NCBI GenBank assembly: GCA_015499995.1
Contig: JADNRV010000288.1
Span: forward strand, 1 to 62,023
Origin: Flammula alnicola
Lineage: Eukaryota; Basidiomycota; Agaricomycetes; Agaricales; Strophariaceae
Reading direction: 5' to 3'
Length of the DNA stretch: 62,023 bases
In this document: positions 23,101 through 35,400 of the stretch, piece by piece
Numbering within the stretch: position 1 is the first letter of the stretch
How the letters are laid out: each line of letters begins with the position of its first letter
Notes under the pieces: generated by a model
The model's database searches: none
What the model saw: the letters and a program-made list of their open reading frames with translations, nothing else
What the model was told of the DNA's origin: nothing
Made by a program: the position numbers and the translations under genes

Positions 23101-23112
23101 AAAGAACTAGCT
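23101..23112 (+). promoter_or_regulatory. G2 primer-binding site, self-priming type
   Basis: AAAGAACTAGCT directly after the LTR end. Eleven bases complement LTR positions 22939-22949 exactly. Confidence 0.7.
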
Positions 23113-23613
23113 ACTCTCTATCACCAGCCTCTCTGTTATGCAGACGCTGTATCCATCCCAAACCCTTGAATGAACGGCTCGCCGAGCCACAGCGAAAGAA
23201 CGGCACCTTGACCACGTGGTACATTCACCGCACCCGAACCATCACCATCACCTGAACAAAGACCAGGTAGTCGGTACACCACACCACCTACCTCAGACAA
23301 GGAGCTAGAAAGCCCTGCTGTAACAAGACCTGAAGCCTCGAGACCTGCATATCGCAGGGTAGGCCAGAACGCTCCGAGACCCACACCAAGTAGGGAGAGC
23401 AGAACCGAACAAACTGTTGAACGTGGACTGACACCAGGATCCAGTTCAACAACAGATGAACGATTTGTAGACGCCTCAGAAGGCTCACAATATGAACCAG
23501 ACGAAACTGAACCAAACCCATTAGCGCTTAGCACCTGCGTCTTTGAAAGAAGACCCGAACCACCACTTCCTACATTCCCTACATTCCTCTTACCCGATTA
23601 CTTAACACTAGAC

Positions 23614-26334
23614 ATGGCCACCACCACTCCAAAAGAAATCGGACTGAACCAACTGACCCCCTTCAATGGCGATAACCACAAATATCAGTCATTCATAAAG
23701 GACATGAAACTATACCTCGACATCAATGAGGATACGTACAACACCGACAAGAAAAAGATAGGCTTCGTGCCATCTTTTATGACCGAAGGGTCCGCCACTG
23801 CCTGGAAACAACAATTCATCGACTCCAAGACCACTGCTGGAGTCGTAAACTTAGGCACGTGGATGGCCTTCCAGACCCAACTCGACAGAGACTTTAAAAT
23901 CACCGACGACAAGGCCGACGCACTTGAAGACATCCAACATCTTCAACAAGGAAAACTGGGCGTTGATGAATACATCTTAGCATTCAAAATCCTGAAACAG
24001 AGAACCGGTGAAGAGACCATGAGCGGCTAGCTGTGAACGGACTACTATTCTCCTTACCTGAGCTATTTTTAGCACTTAGTAAAGCTTATACCGTAGTCTA
24101 AATGTTACAAGTCCAGAAATTACAATGACAAGGCTACTAAGGACTAGAGGAAACTATGCAAGATAACGAGGAACGCGCGGTCAATTAAAGACATTATCAT
24201 TAGTAACTATTGAAATAATAGTCAATACATCTAATGAAGTGTACGGAAATAGGCGCCTTTCAGTAATATCTTAACCATCCGGCCTATACAGAACGAGGCG
24301 CGGATCTCTAGATTAAAGAACGGACATCTAGGCACACTACAGGACAGGTCGCGTGACATTGCCGAAGGCATCAAGGACAGTGGAGCAGTCGGGGTAAAGC
24401 AGACGCCCATAGACGCGCCTGTAGCAACGCCGATCAAAGCTCGGATCAAAGGGATACCAAATTGGGAACACATACCATATCGGGTAATAACTGGGTACAG
24501 GAAGATTTCCGGGGTGCATAACTCGACACAGCGAGATCCCAGATGCACGCCGAGGGTACCAAGATGCCGGGTACAGAAGATGAAGGGTTACAACCCTAAT
24601 CACGAGCATTATCTCGGACAGAACGTGTGTGGATTGCCCGAGCTTCTCCGATGAGATGTAGGCGCGTCTATGCTCCGGTCAGTCGATAGCCAATGACAAG
24701 ACAAGATACCAATGAAGACAAAAGGTCACGAGCCTGTATACCACGCAGTCGAGGAGGATTAAGTCTTAGGCGCTTAAGTTAGCCGAGCCGACGACGATCT
24801 GAGCTCCCGATCCAACCAAAAAGGCATGATTGAGCGGATGCGCACGGAAACTGTACTCCACAAGGCCGCCGCTCGCGCACAAATGCCCATGAAATCTCTA
24901 TATTCTCATCATTGTGTCTATGTAATAATATATCGTCTCAGTAGTATATAAGCAGCCCTGTAACACCGTAGAACACAAGCAATTTACCACCCACGAGATA
25001 CAAGCGCTTAAGAGTTATATCTTAAGTGTTTCACCTCTAAGTACCAAGTAGCTTCAAAGCGAGAGTCCCATAATATAAAAAGAAACCAAGTAACGATATA
25101 AACGAACTGTTAAGACGAGAACGCGTGTCTAAGTGATTCACCAAGACAAGTAAAGAGAGTTATAAGCCAAGGAACCTGTCTAAGTGACTTGTTCAAAACC
25201 TACCCTTTGTCAAAGGACATCTGGGGACCTGGACTGTAGTGTCAGTAGACAAAGCGTCTACGCGCCTCTGGCCATTGTTAAGGGACTGTAGTGTCGGCGG
25301 ATAAGACATCTGCGCGCCTCTTTCCACAAGTATAGTTTTTGAGACAAGTAAAGACAAGTTAAAGGGCATAGAGCCATCTTCTCAATTGGAGAACAAGACA
25401 AAGCAAGATCAGTTAGCAGTTTGTGCATAGAGCACTAGTTTCCGAGTACCAGACCAGAATTTACACAAGTCTATTGGACTTAAAACGACCCATTAACTAT
25501 AAACGCACCTAGGGCCTTGCTTAAGCCGTTACATAGTTAAACACCTTCTTTTATCGTGCACCTACTATCAGGTATCAATATTATAAAACTATTATCCTCC
25601 CCTTGGACGAACTAAGTCAACTAAACATTGATTTGGGTGTTTGAGTGTAGTAAAGTAGTTATTAAAAGTGAAGCAAGTCGGATTTGATAGTATCTCTTTA
25701 ATAGACCTTACAAGTCTATTGAAAGCGACTACTTGATTATCTAGTAGTTCACACACACCCCGCACTAAGCATCTTTACCGGAATCACCGACGATGTGCCA
25801 CTCATCAGCTGGTTCCAACTGGGGCTAAAATCAGGGCTCTTGAACGACATCCTGAGCCTTGAAACCCAACCAGCGACACTCGATGCCTGGTACGACAAGG
25901 CCAGAAGCAGGGAATCCAGATTCCACATTAAACAACGACAAATGGCGAGAATATGGGGACAACTCCAAAGCGTGATCGCTAAACTCCCCTCGCACCAACT
26001 GAAACTGAAACAACATAATTTTACATTTAACCGAAACCCGCCTCGCGATCCAAACACAATGGATGTGGATGCAATGACAACCGAACAGTGCAATGACCTC
26101 ATGAAGAAGGGCGCTTGTTTCAACTGCCACCGAACTGGTCATATGGCAAGGGATTGTCCTGAAAAGGGCAAGAGACCCGCCAATAACCAACGGTACAAAC
26201 CCCAAAAAGAACAGCCGAAGAAGAAATTCTCATCCGGAAAAGAGGCCCACGCACATATCAGGGCACTTATCGACAAGATGGAAGAAGAGCACCAAGAGGA
26301 ACTCTTCGACGCTCTGGAAAAGGAGGGTTTTTGA
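23614..26334 (+). pseudogene. G2 gag, split by a solo LTR
   Basis: Capsid protein in two pieces, 23614-24008 and 25782-26334. Together with one copy of the CCGG target they total 948 nt in one frame (315 residues), so the insertion alone breaks the gene. The N-terminus is MATTTPKEIGLNQLTPFNGD; conserved capsid segments are LGTWMAFQTQLDRDF and VDEYILAFKIL. The second part has DDVPLISWFQLGLKSG and a CCHC knuckle CFNCHRTGHMARDC. It ends KEGF then TGA at 26332-26334. The frame is open upstream of the ATG back to about 23230, Pro/Ser-rich, with rare stops, as in G1. Confidence 0.85.
24009..25777 (+). repeat. Long solo LTR (or LTR-like element) inside G2 gag
   Basis: 1769 bp from TGAAGA to TCTTTA (a slightly decayed short inverted terminus), flanked by CCGG on both sides (24005-24008 and 25778-25781). 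TATATAAG near 24950 is a candidate promoter. Non-coding. Pieces of the same repeat occur at 18835-19330, 41880-42150, 45518-45844, 49066-49231 and 49832-49920 (inverted). Confidence 0.7.
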
Positions 26335-29300
26335 TGCAGAGAACTAAATCGATGTTAGTCTCTCCATATTTATCCATTTACTCTGTGCTAGTAGCCAAGA
26401 TCAAGAATAAGACCATGCTTTTACCTTGTTCTCTCTTGTGTGAAAGTAAATCGGATAAAAAAATCATCAAAACTGAAGCAATGCTGGACTCTGGAGCAGG
26501 AGGACTTTTGATCAACCAACAATTCGCTCGTGAAAATGGGCTCGAGTTGAAAGGTTACGCAGAAGGATGAAAGTACTCAATGTGGATGGAACCGAGAACA
26601 AAACTGGACGTATCACCCATTTTGTTAAACTCCAACTCACGATAAATGAACAAACTATGGAAGTCGAATTGATGGTCTCCGGTCTAGGATGAGAGAAGAT
26701 CATACTCAGATTTCCCTGGCTGGAAGAAGAAAATCCATACATCGATTGGGAACAGGCAACCTTGACCTGGCGCACTCCAAAAATTGAACTACCAATGAAG
26801 AAAGAATACCTTAAGGAACCGACAAAACACCCTTTGAAGGCTTTCATCAAAGAAATCCCAGATGAACAGGCAAACAGACAACGAAACTCGGACTGGTCAT
26901 ACGAGGAGTTTACTCCTATATTGGCTCCTATGGATCTTCCTTATGAGAGTTTCACTCCTATAATGGAACAAATGGACCTCCCTCTTGATCCCATAGGATT
27001 AACGGAAACAGAAACAGAAATGGACATGGAACCCTCAGACGACCTCGCAGAACTTCTCATCTCTTCCATGAAACTAACGGAAGAAGAAGAGACTTGGATA
27101 AATCTGAAAACTATGGCATCTCAGACTTTTGCTCTTGCTGACGAAGGGCCAAAGGATGAACGATCTCTGGAAGAAAGAATACTGGCAGAATACCATGAAT
27201 ACCTGGACCTCTTTGATAAGAAAATGGCAGACCAATTCCCTAAATCACGATCTTGGGACCATAAGATCGAGATGAAACCCAGATTCGAACAAAAGGTTTT
27301 TAAAGCATATAACCTTTCACTGGCAGAAGATGTTGAACTCGGCAAATTCTTGGATGAGAACCTGGAAAAAGGATACCTTTGACCATCAAAATCGCCACAA
27401 GGGTCTCCATTCTTCTTTGTTCAAAAGAAAGATGGAAAACTTCGACCTTGCCAAGATTATCGTTACCTGAACGAATGGACGATCAAAAATGCTTATCCAC
27501 TCCTGCTCATATCCGAACTTATGGACAAACTCAAAGGTGCCAAGTTTTTCACCAAACTTGACGTGCGATGGGGATACAACAATGTCCATATTAAGAAGGG
27601 AGACGAATGGAAAGCGGCCTTTAAGACCAATAAAGGACTCTTTGAACCTACGGTAATGTTTTTCGGCATGTGCAACTCCCCGGCGACCTTCCAAGCGATG
27701 ATGGACAACATCTTTAAAGACATGATATCTGAAACCCATATCGAACATTGGATCATCATCTACATGGATGACATTCCTATTCTCTAAAAGCAAGGACCGC
27801 TTAAGAGAATACATGAAACAGGTACTCCAACATCTACGGGAAAATGACCTCTATCTGAAGCCTGAAAAGTGCTTCTTTGAGGAGTTGAAACTCAACTACC
27901 TCAGCATGATCATCAAAGAAGAAAAGATTTTCATGGACCCTTCGAAACTTAGGGGAATCAGTGAATGGCCAATTCCCAAATCAGTAAAACAGGTCCGATC
28001 ATTCCTCAGATTTGGTAATTTCTATAGGCGCTTCATCAGAGCATATTTGGAAATAGCTCAAGGCCTTAATGATTTACTAAAAAAGGATAAAACCTTCGAT
28101 TGGAATGCCACTGCTCAGACCGCCTTCGAAAACCTGAAGAAACGATTCACAGAGGAACCCGTCCTGATCATGCCTGACACCGCAAAATCATTCTATATAG
28201 AATGTGATGCCTCTAAGTATGCCTCTGGAGCAGTACTTATGCAAGAAGACGTGAATGGCAACAAACATCCTTGCGCATTCATTTCAAAAACCTTCAACCT
28301 GACAGAAAGGAACTATGAGATTTACGACTGCGAACTACTCGCAATGATCTGAGCACTGGTGGAATGGAGACATTATATTCAAGGATCTCCTCACATGACA
28401 ATCGTCTGTTCCGACCACAAAAATCTGATGTACTTCAGAAGTGCCCAGAAATTGAACCGACGACAGGCACGATGGTCTCTCTACCTGTCTGAATTTGACC
28501 TGAAACTTGTGCACCAACTGGGTCACAAGATGATCCAATCAGATGCTTTATCCAGATGACCTGACTTTATCCCAGATAAGGATAACAACAATGAAGACGT
28601 AACCCTTTTGCCAGAAGGGTTATTTATTAATCTAATCGACGTGGAACTCCAGGAGAAGATAGCAAACTCGAAGGACCTGGACACCGAAGCGGCCGAAGCA
28701 ATAAAACTATTGCTTGATGATGGACCCGGAAATCTTTGACGAGACCTCGAAGATTGGACAACAGAGGAATGCAAAGGATGGCAACTTCTTTTCTACAGAG
28801 GAAAGAACTATATCCCCAACAATCGCTCTCTACGACACGAAATTGTTGAAAGATATCATGACTTACCCGCCGCAGGACACCCAGGAGAACTCGAGACATA
28901 TAATGCCATACGAGAACATTACTGGTGGCCTGGCATGCGCACCTTTGTGAAATCCTACGTTAAAGGATGTGGAATCTGTCAGCAGTTTAAAATCTGCAGA
29001 AATCCATCGAACCCAGGACTCATGCCACTAGAAGGGTCTAAATCACAAAGACCTTGGGCCGAACTGACCATGGACTTTATTATGGGACTACCCCCTATTG
29101 AAGGAAAGGATGCAATGTTGGTCGTGGTCGACCACAGTTCTACTGGGGGGGCAATTACCATCCCTTGCTCAACAAAAATGGATTGGGAAGAAACTGGACA
29201 ACTTCTAGTTGACAATCTCTTCTGACGCTTCGGACTCCCTGACAACATTTTGTCTGATAGAGGACCCCAATTCACCACCAAAGCATTCAGAGAGATGCTT

Positions 29301-30116
29301 CGACTCCTCGGAATTAAATCGAAACTCACCACAGCTTATCACCCTCAGACAGATGGGGCAACCGAATGCATGAATCAGGAAATCGAAGCATATATATCCA
29401 TATATTGCTCTTCTCATCCTGACACTTGACTCTATTCAGTCAGCACACTGGAATTCACGTACAATGACAGGAGACATGCAGAACGACAGAGGACCCCATT
29501 CGAACTCCAGCTCGGATACTCGCCATTGGCTGTCCCAACTTCCTTTGAAAACACGAAATTTCCAGCTGTCGAAGAATGCCTGACCAATTTGGCTAAAGAC
29601 AGAAAGGAAGCACTAGCTGCCCATGACCTTGCCAGATCACACATGGCTGAACAAAAATGATCAAAATTTGTCCCATTCAAGAAAGAACAAAAGGTCTGGC
29701 TCGACTCATGAAACCTAAACACCCGGTATAACAAGAAAATGGCCTCAAAACGCGAAGAACCCTTCGAAATCACAGAAGTCCTTGGGCATTTAACCTATCG
29801 ACTCAAATTACCGAAGCACTGGAAAATACACGACATTTTCCACGCTGTTCTCCTCATGCCCTACACTGAGAATGACATCCACAGACCCAACTTTACCCAA
29901 CCTTCACCTGACCTTATCAATGGAGAAGAAGAATACGAGATCGAAACAATTCTGAATCACCAGAAGCAGAAGAACGGACGATACCGATACCTCCTAAAAT
30001 GGAAAGGATATTCAATCTCTGAAGTACAGTGGGAACTGCAGGCCGCATTGAAAAATGCATCACAACTTCTTGACGCATACAAGAAGCGCCATCACCTACC
30101 ACCTTACCAGAAATGA
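26334..30116 (+). pseudogene. G2 Ty3/gypsy pol with chromodomain, multiple stops
   Basis: Order: protease with MLDSGAGGLLINQQFA (26480-26540); a long acidic linker with repeated YEEFTPI-like phrases; RT ([33 protein letters not shown] near 27764, where the usual ILIF has changed); RNase H ([22 protein letters not shown]); integrase zinc region (HPGELETYNAIREHYWW, GCGICQQFK); core (SDRGPQF, HPQTDGATECMNQE); and a chromodomain (EEEYEIETILNHQ, YLLKWKGYSISEVQWE). Stops at 27380, 28350, 28557, 28737, 29223, 29658 and 29709 are TGA at conserved basic positions, mostly Arg; 29428 is TGA at a Trp. A frame change occurs near 27780. It ends with TGA at 30114-30116, overlapping the next ATG. Confidence 0.9.
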
Positions 30117-30403
30117 ACACCACCATACGAAAAACGGTATCGATGATCTCGATGAGATCCAAGAAGGTGAAACATGAGGACATGTCACCACCTCCCGTCC
30201 CCACCATTCCATTCAAACACGCAGCATACAGGCCGCTACCTGTCACCCAAAACACCCCTCCTATCCCGAAAGAGCTTATCGCTTGCCCAACCCTTTGGTC
30301 CGAGATGAATCTCGCCTGGTGGGAACAACGTTGGGTGGAAGCAGACACCCTAGGCAGAGAAAAAGCCAAAAAGATAGCAGAAGGAGAAATCGATGAGATC
30401 TGA
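30113..30403 (+). CDS. G2 ORF3, small protein overlapping the pol stop
   Basis: Its ATG (30113) shares the sequence ATGA with the pol stop codon, an arrangement that allows termination-reinitiation. 96 residues with a Lys/Met N-terminus, PPPVPTIPFKHAAYRPLP, then TLWSEMNLAWWEQRWVEAD and a charged end. No family is recognised. G3 has an unrelated-looking or very diverged ORF at the same place and with the same kind of overlap, which argues that the position is functional. Confidence 0.5.
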   Translation: MNTTIRKTVSMISMRSKKVKHEDMSPPPVPTIPFKHAAYRPLPVTQNTPPIPKELIACPTLWSEMNLAWWEQRWVEADTLGREKAKKIAEGEIDEI

Positions 30404-30541
30404 TGAAAGATGTGAAAAGACAAGAGGAAAAAGATTATAAAGAGGGCAAAGTTGTTCTTTAATGCCCCAACTTAGTATTCATACCAAGTTACCTACATCG
30501 TTTGTAAAAACTTCGTACTCGCTACTCCACCACTCCCAAAC

Positions 30542-31921
30542 ATGACTGTCACCTCCACTCCTACTTCCTCTGTCCCCACTTCCCCTATCATCATATCTGA
30601 CTCCTCCGAAAGCACCAAGAGCAATGCCACCATATTCACCACTGGTGTCGTAACCGTCAACCCGCTCTACACATCGAACCACACCCTCTCCGGGTCATTC
30701 ACCATCCCTAGAAACCCTACTTCCCCTATTCTAAAGAACTCCACCACCACCGCTCGAGGAAGAGCAGCATCTGTCGCTTTCGCCAAACCAGCTGAGAGCT
30801 CCCCTATCCCAGAACCTGTTAAGAACGTCGCATATGACTCTCCCAATGCTGAAGCCGTCAGAAAGCATCACGAGAAAATCCAGCGAGATGTGATGTTGAA
30901 GAAACCATCTCTCCAGGAAATGTTCCTCTGTTTCCCAAACTCCAACCTATCCTCCACCACTTACCAGAACACCACGGGACTTAGAATGACCCTTGCCCGT
31001 CAAGTCGAGCATGTCCCAACCCAAATGAACCCCCCTCGACCTTCAGGACCTCGACTAACCTACGCCAAAGCAGTCGAGACCCGTGCTTCTAACAAAAGCA
31101 AAGAGAAACTACCCCTCACTGGCAATCAACCAATGACCAGTGAAATGGTCGAAGAAAGACGACCGATATCCTATGAAGAATTCATGGGGTATTTAAAGAA
31201 CCCCAACGACATGCAGGAGATTGGCGAACTTTGTAAAGGAGATGCCAACCTCTAACATTCTATTGTTTTCCTTGACCACGCCAAAGACACCATTCGTAGT
31301 CTTGAAGGCCTGGTCAAGTACCAGGAAAACATCAGCAGGAACATCTTCCAGAACATGACAGATGCCTTCGACCTCGACAAGAAGATCTGTACTCTCGTCA
31401 ACTACCGGCAGCATGACAAGAAGAAACTCGATGGGCGCATCGAAAAGAAAAAACCCCTCACCAGTCTCCTACCCATCCGAGAAGTGTCCCCGTCTCCTTT
31501 CCTATGATCCCCTGAAAGGATCATTGTCCATCCCATCCCTATTCCCCAATCCTCCTCTTGACAACATGCTGTCATGTCCCAACCAGTCACGCAGTCGGTA
31601 TATGAAGAAAACTTCACAGAATTTGGTCCAGACTGATTCTGACCAGCTGCGATTCCAAACCAACTCTATGTTTGCTACCGATGCGGTGATTCTACCCACT
31701 GGAAGAAGGATTGCCCACAGTATCAATGCACTGGCTGTAAACAACTGGCCTCTGGACATTACTCTGGAGGATGTCCAAGATGACATTCCCATTCCTACAC
31801 TTGAGTTGAGGAACAACCCGATGAGGATGATGGACGATACAAAGATAACATGGATGCAGCCGGGATCTCCAATACCATGGAGGAGCCTTACAGATACGAT
31901 GGATAGTCGAAATCAGGGATT
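30542..31921 (+). pseudogene. G2 ORF4: coiled-coil protein with double zinc knuckle, stops present
   Basis: A single frame interrupted by TAA at 31253 and by TGA codons near 31505, 31556, 31633, 31639, 31782 and 31800. Order: Ser/Thr-rich N-terminus (MTVTSTPTSSVPTSP); helical region around HAKDTIRSLEGLVKYQENI; then CYRCGDSTHWKKDC followed by CTGCKQLASGHYSGGC at about 31673-31780; then an acidic tail EEQPDEDDGRY. Same architecture as ORF4 of G3. It is an additional nucleic-acid-binding, Gag-like protein downstream of integrase; the role is inferred from the knuckles only. Confidence 0.65.
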
Positions 31922-31931
31922 TCGAAGGTAA

Positions 31932-31942
31932 AACGGGGGTAA
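31932..31942 (+). promoter_or_regulatory. G2 polypurine tract
   Basis: ACGGGGGTAA stands immediately before the 3' LTR, the usual plus-strand priming position. G3 has the similar GGGGGTAA. Confidence 0.6.
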
Positions 31943-32403
31943 TGTTATGAACTCTGCCTCACCTTACACTGACACTTTTTCATTTTTCTTACGAACACTT
32001 CCTTACATGCATGCCTGCCGTGCATCTTTCACTTCTCTTCTTTTTCCTTGTTTCACTCCTATTACTTATGCACCATGTCCTCACCACAACACTTCCCAGT
32101 CCCATCCACGCCTAGATCCATTAACTACGCGCTGCATCCTCGCCTTATTTACCCCTATGCTTACTGAGCGACATAACACATGTCCACCTCATGGACTAAT
32201 ACCTATCATATATAAACACCAGTAGAACTACTATGTTCATTAGCTAGTTCTTGAGAATATAACACACATTCTCTACTCATCTCCACATCAAACCCCTTCA
32301 TTCTGCTATGCAGACTCTGAAGGTGCACACTTAGAGCTTGTGTCTTGAACCTAAGACTCAGATGTTTGCTATTAACTTAGTATATCGTCCGCCAGTCTTA
32401 ACA
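31943..32403 (+). repeat. 3' LTR of gypsy element G2
   Basis: TGTTATGAACTCTGCC to CTTAACA, 461 bp, uninterrupted. Aligns closely with the 5' LTR parts 20746-20770 and 22664-23100, with a few substitutions, mostly C/T and G/A, and small indels. Confidence 0.88.
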
Positions 32404-35400
32404 TAATTGTTTACATTACCATCAATAAACTACAGAGCATTATAATAAAAAAATTTCACTACTTAAATAAAACAGTCATATGATTCCTTCACATAATATG
32501 GTTGATGTCTGCAAATAAATATTTGGACTTGAACAAAATTTTGTTGCATCTCTTTCTTTTTTTCACTATGTTGTAAATATGCACAGAGATATTCAGGTTA
32601 ACTGAACTGTATTTCTCATCTACAGATGAGTCTATGTACTACAATACTAAGTAACTAGAATAATCTACAAATTACTGGTTAAGTGAGAAAATAGTAAGCT
32701 AAGCTAAATATTACTAATCAAAATGTTCTGGCAAATACAAGCCAGTGCTGAATTCTGGATTGCACTGCTCAGTTCCAACACATCATACCATTGGGGTTGC
32801 CCCTCCTCTTGAACAGATTGCTGGCTATTGTAATAAGACTCCTTGGAGTCCAATTTTAGATATGCTTCGTCTGACCACATATTTTATCTCTATGCCTTAA
32901 TCATACTATGTCCCTCTATTCTTCATCTTGCACCTCATATGTCTGCCCTTCCATCTGACAGTGACCAGAAAACATTGAAACTTGTTACATATATCCTTAC
33001 TAGAGAAGTAAAGTCATTGATAACCCAAGCCCATTTATCAGATGCAAAAGTGAAGATGATCTTCATTGTACAAGGGTATGTAGAGAAGAAATAGTCAACA
33101 GTAAGATTTTCAGGAAGCTGGAAAACTTGCAACTCATTGGGCTTGCAACTTATTGGCCTTGTCAACATCATCATTGGGCCCTGTGCAATCTTTTGCAATA
33201 ACTTTCTGATACAAATGTAGGAGCATTCCAATAACTCCAGTTTCAAGAGCTAGGCAGATTACAAGAGCATGATGTCTGGCAGCTAAGAGAAATAGCTTGC
33301 CCTGTGAAAGGCAGATCAATGGTGCAGGAGGTGTGTTTGCCATAAAATAACTGAATTTTCTGTTATCTGCATGATTGACCCAAGATTGAGGAGCATAAGA
33401 CTACTCTGGTATGCAAACAGGCTCAATATATATTCCCTTGTCTGCCTGTAAAGTCTTCTGAGTTCTGGAGTAGGTAACAGGAATTACCTGCAGGATGACT
33501 TCCAGTGCATCAGACATAATCATTCAATACAAAATTTTCTGACTCACATCTCTGATTGACAACCTCAATAGCCAACATACCCATCCCTTTGCCCTCTGTA
33601 ATCATTGACTGAACTGCTTTGATTTGGATCTGGTTAATTAATATGTAAAGAGTATATTCAGATTAATGTATAAAGGGTAAATTTGGCAAAATCATTTGTT
33701 TCAAACAGGCAGACATCAGTGATCTCACTATTTGACTCTTGATTCTTAATAGCAACAATGACTTTTACAACACCAACATCTATGCCAGCTGTTCTGGCAT
33801 TCTGATTAATGCTGATGTCTGCAGCCCATTTGACCACTGCAGCTTTGCTGTGTGAGCTGGACAGGTTCAGCCTCTGCATCTTCTGGGTTACACCATGTAT
33901 GCCCTGTACATACACCAGATCAATACCACCAATACCACCAATATCACTGTCTCTACCTCTGCAATCATGGATGACAGCAATGTACCAGACTGAGGAGGCT
34001 AATAAATTTTCTTTTGATTTAAGGCTAAATAAAAAAGGGGTTTTTTTCCCATGTGAAGCTATGAAGTGTTATGTGAACACCTGGTCAAAATGGTATAGTA
34101 TTCAAAAATCAGAATTGAGATTGCAAATTGTTCCAAATTTGGATTCCATAAACAGAAAGTTATATATAAAAGTGTGAGTCTGAAAGATATTTGAGGATTG
34201 GACTTGGGATCACAACTTATTCCAAATTCAGATCCATTTGTTATTCTTCACTGGCTAAAGAGCTATAAATAGATTTATTTCTCTCAGTTAGGCAGGGCTA
34301 GAAAATTAAACCACATCACTGGGATTCTGAATGCTTGACTTTAACTGCAACCTCCCTGGAGATCTATAACAGTCATGCAAAAATATAATCAAGAAGCTTA
34401 TGAAGAGGAAAACTTGAAGTAAGTCCATAGACTCCTGTCTCTATGTTTGGTTAATTTAATATCACTTTTACCAGAATTGAGGAAAATTGGTTGTATGTGC
34501 AGTTTCTTGTTTTATATGTTTACATTTAACAAGCTTTTCAGATTGGATCAACTTGGTGGCCAACCAATGTAGGTGCTGTTGCTGACACAATTCTCCACTT
34601 ATGAGGTCCCAATTTTTATAGTGCCTCTTACTGCAGACTCAGCAGGCCAACATATATTGGCTCTGTTATTGACCCAAGTCACTAATAAGCAGCCAAATTT
34701 TATGGCTTTTCCAACTGTGGACTCAGCTCCAGCCCTCTTTTCTACTCCTAAGGCCCAACCTCTTGGAAATGTATATTTGCTGTATCTCATTTTTTATTCT
34801 TTCACAATGTGACTACCATGTTTTGTCATCATTGAAAGCTTGCTCTCAGTCACCACTGTCACCATCATCAAGACTACATGACATCCCTTTAGCACTGGAA
34901 CTCCAGCTCTGGTAAAAAAAAATGAGTGTTTCACTTTCTATTCTCCAGCTAGCTGAGTACCAGAGTGCTCAGTTCCTTTTTCAATCACTTTCTGTTGCTG
35001 AGGATATTCCCTGGTCACAATCAACTATAGAATACTCTGAAATATTTTCTCCTGGTTTTCAACCACCACTAGTAGCTGAGCACTGGGATGCTCTCTTACT
35101 GTCTGTTTATTGATCTTCCCCAGTTATTCAGCACTAAAGTGCTCCATTGTCTATTCATCAGCTTCTTCTAATCATTCAGTACTTGGGCAATATGCTGTTA
35201 GTGCATTAATTTTCCTTGGTCCAGTACTTGGGCACTTTGCTATTAAGGCCTCAACCTCCTTCAGTCCAGCACTTGGGTACTCTGTTGTTACTGGTCAGTG
35301 TATCCACCTTCTTTGGTCACTCAGAACTGAAGTATCCTCTTTTCTGTTATTGTAACACTCTTATTTGTACTACTTCTGATGTTATTTCCAGAAGGAATCC

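Noticed and set aside
20746..32403. 5-bp target duplication for G2
   Set aside because: Flanks TAAAA and TAATT do not match; either decay or recombination between elements, so no duplication is claimed.
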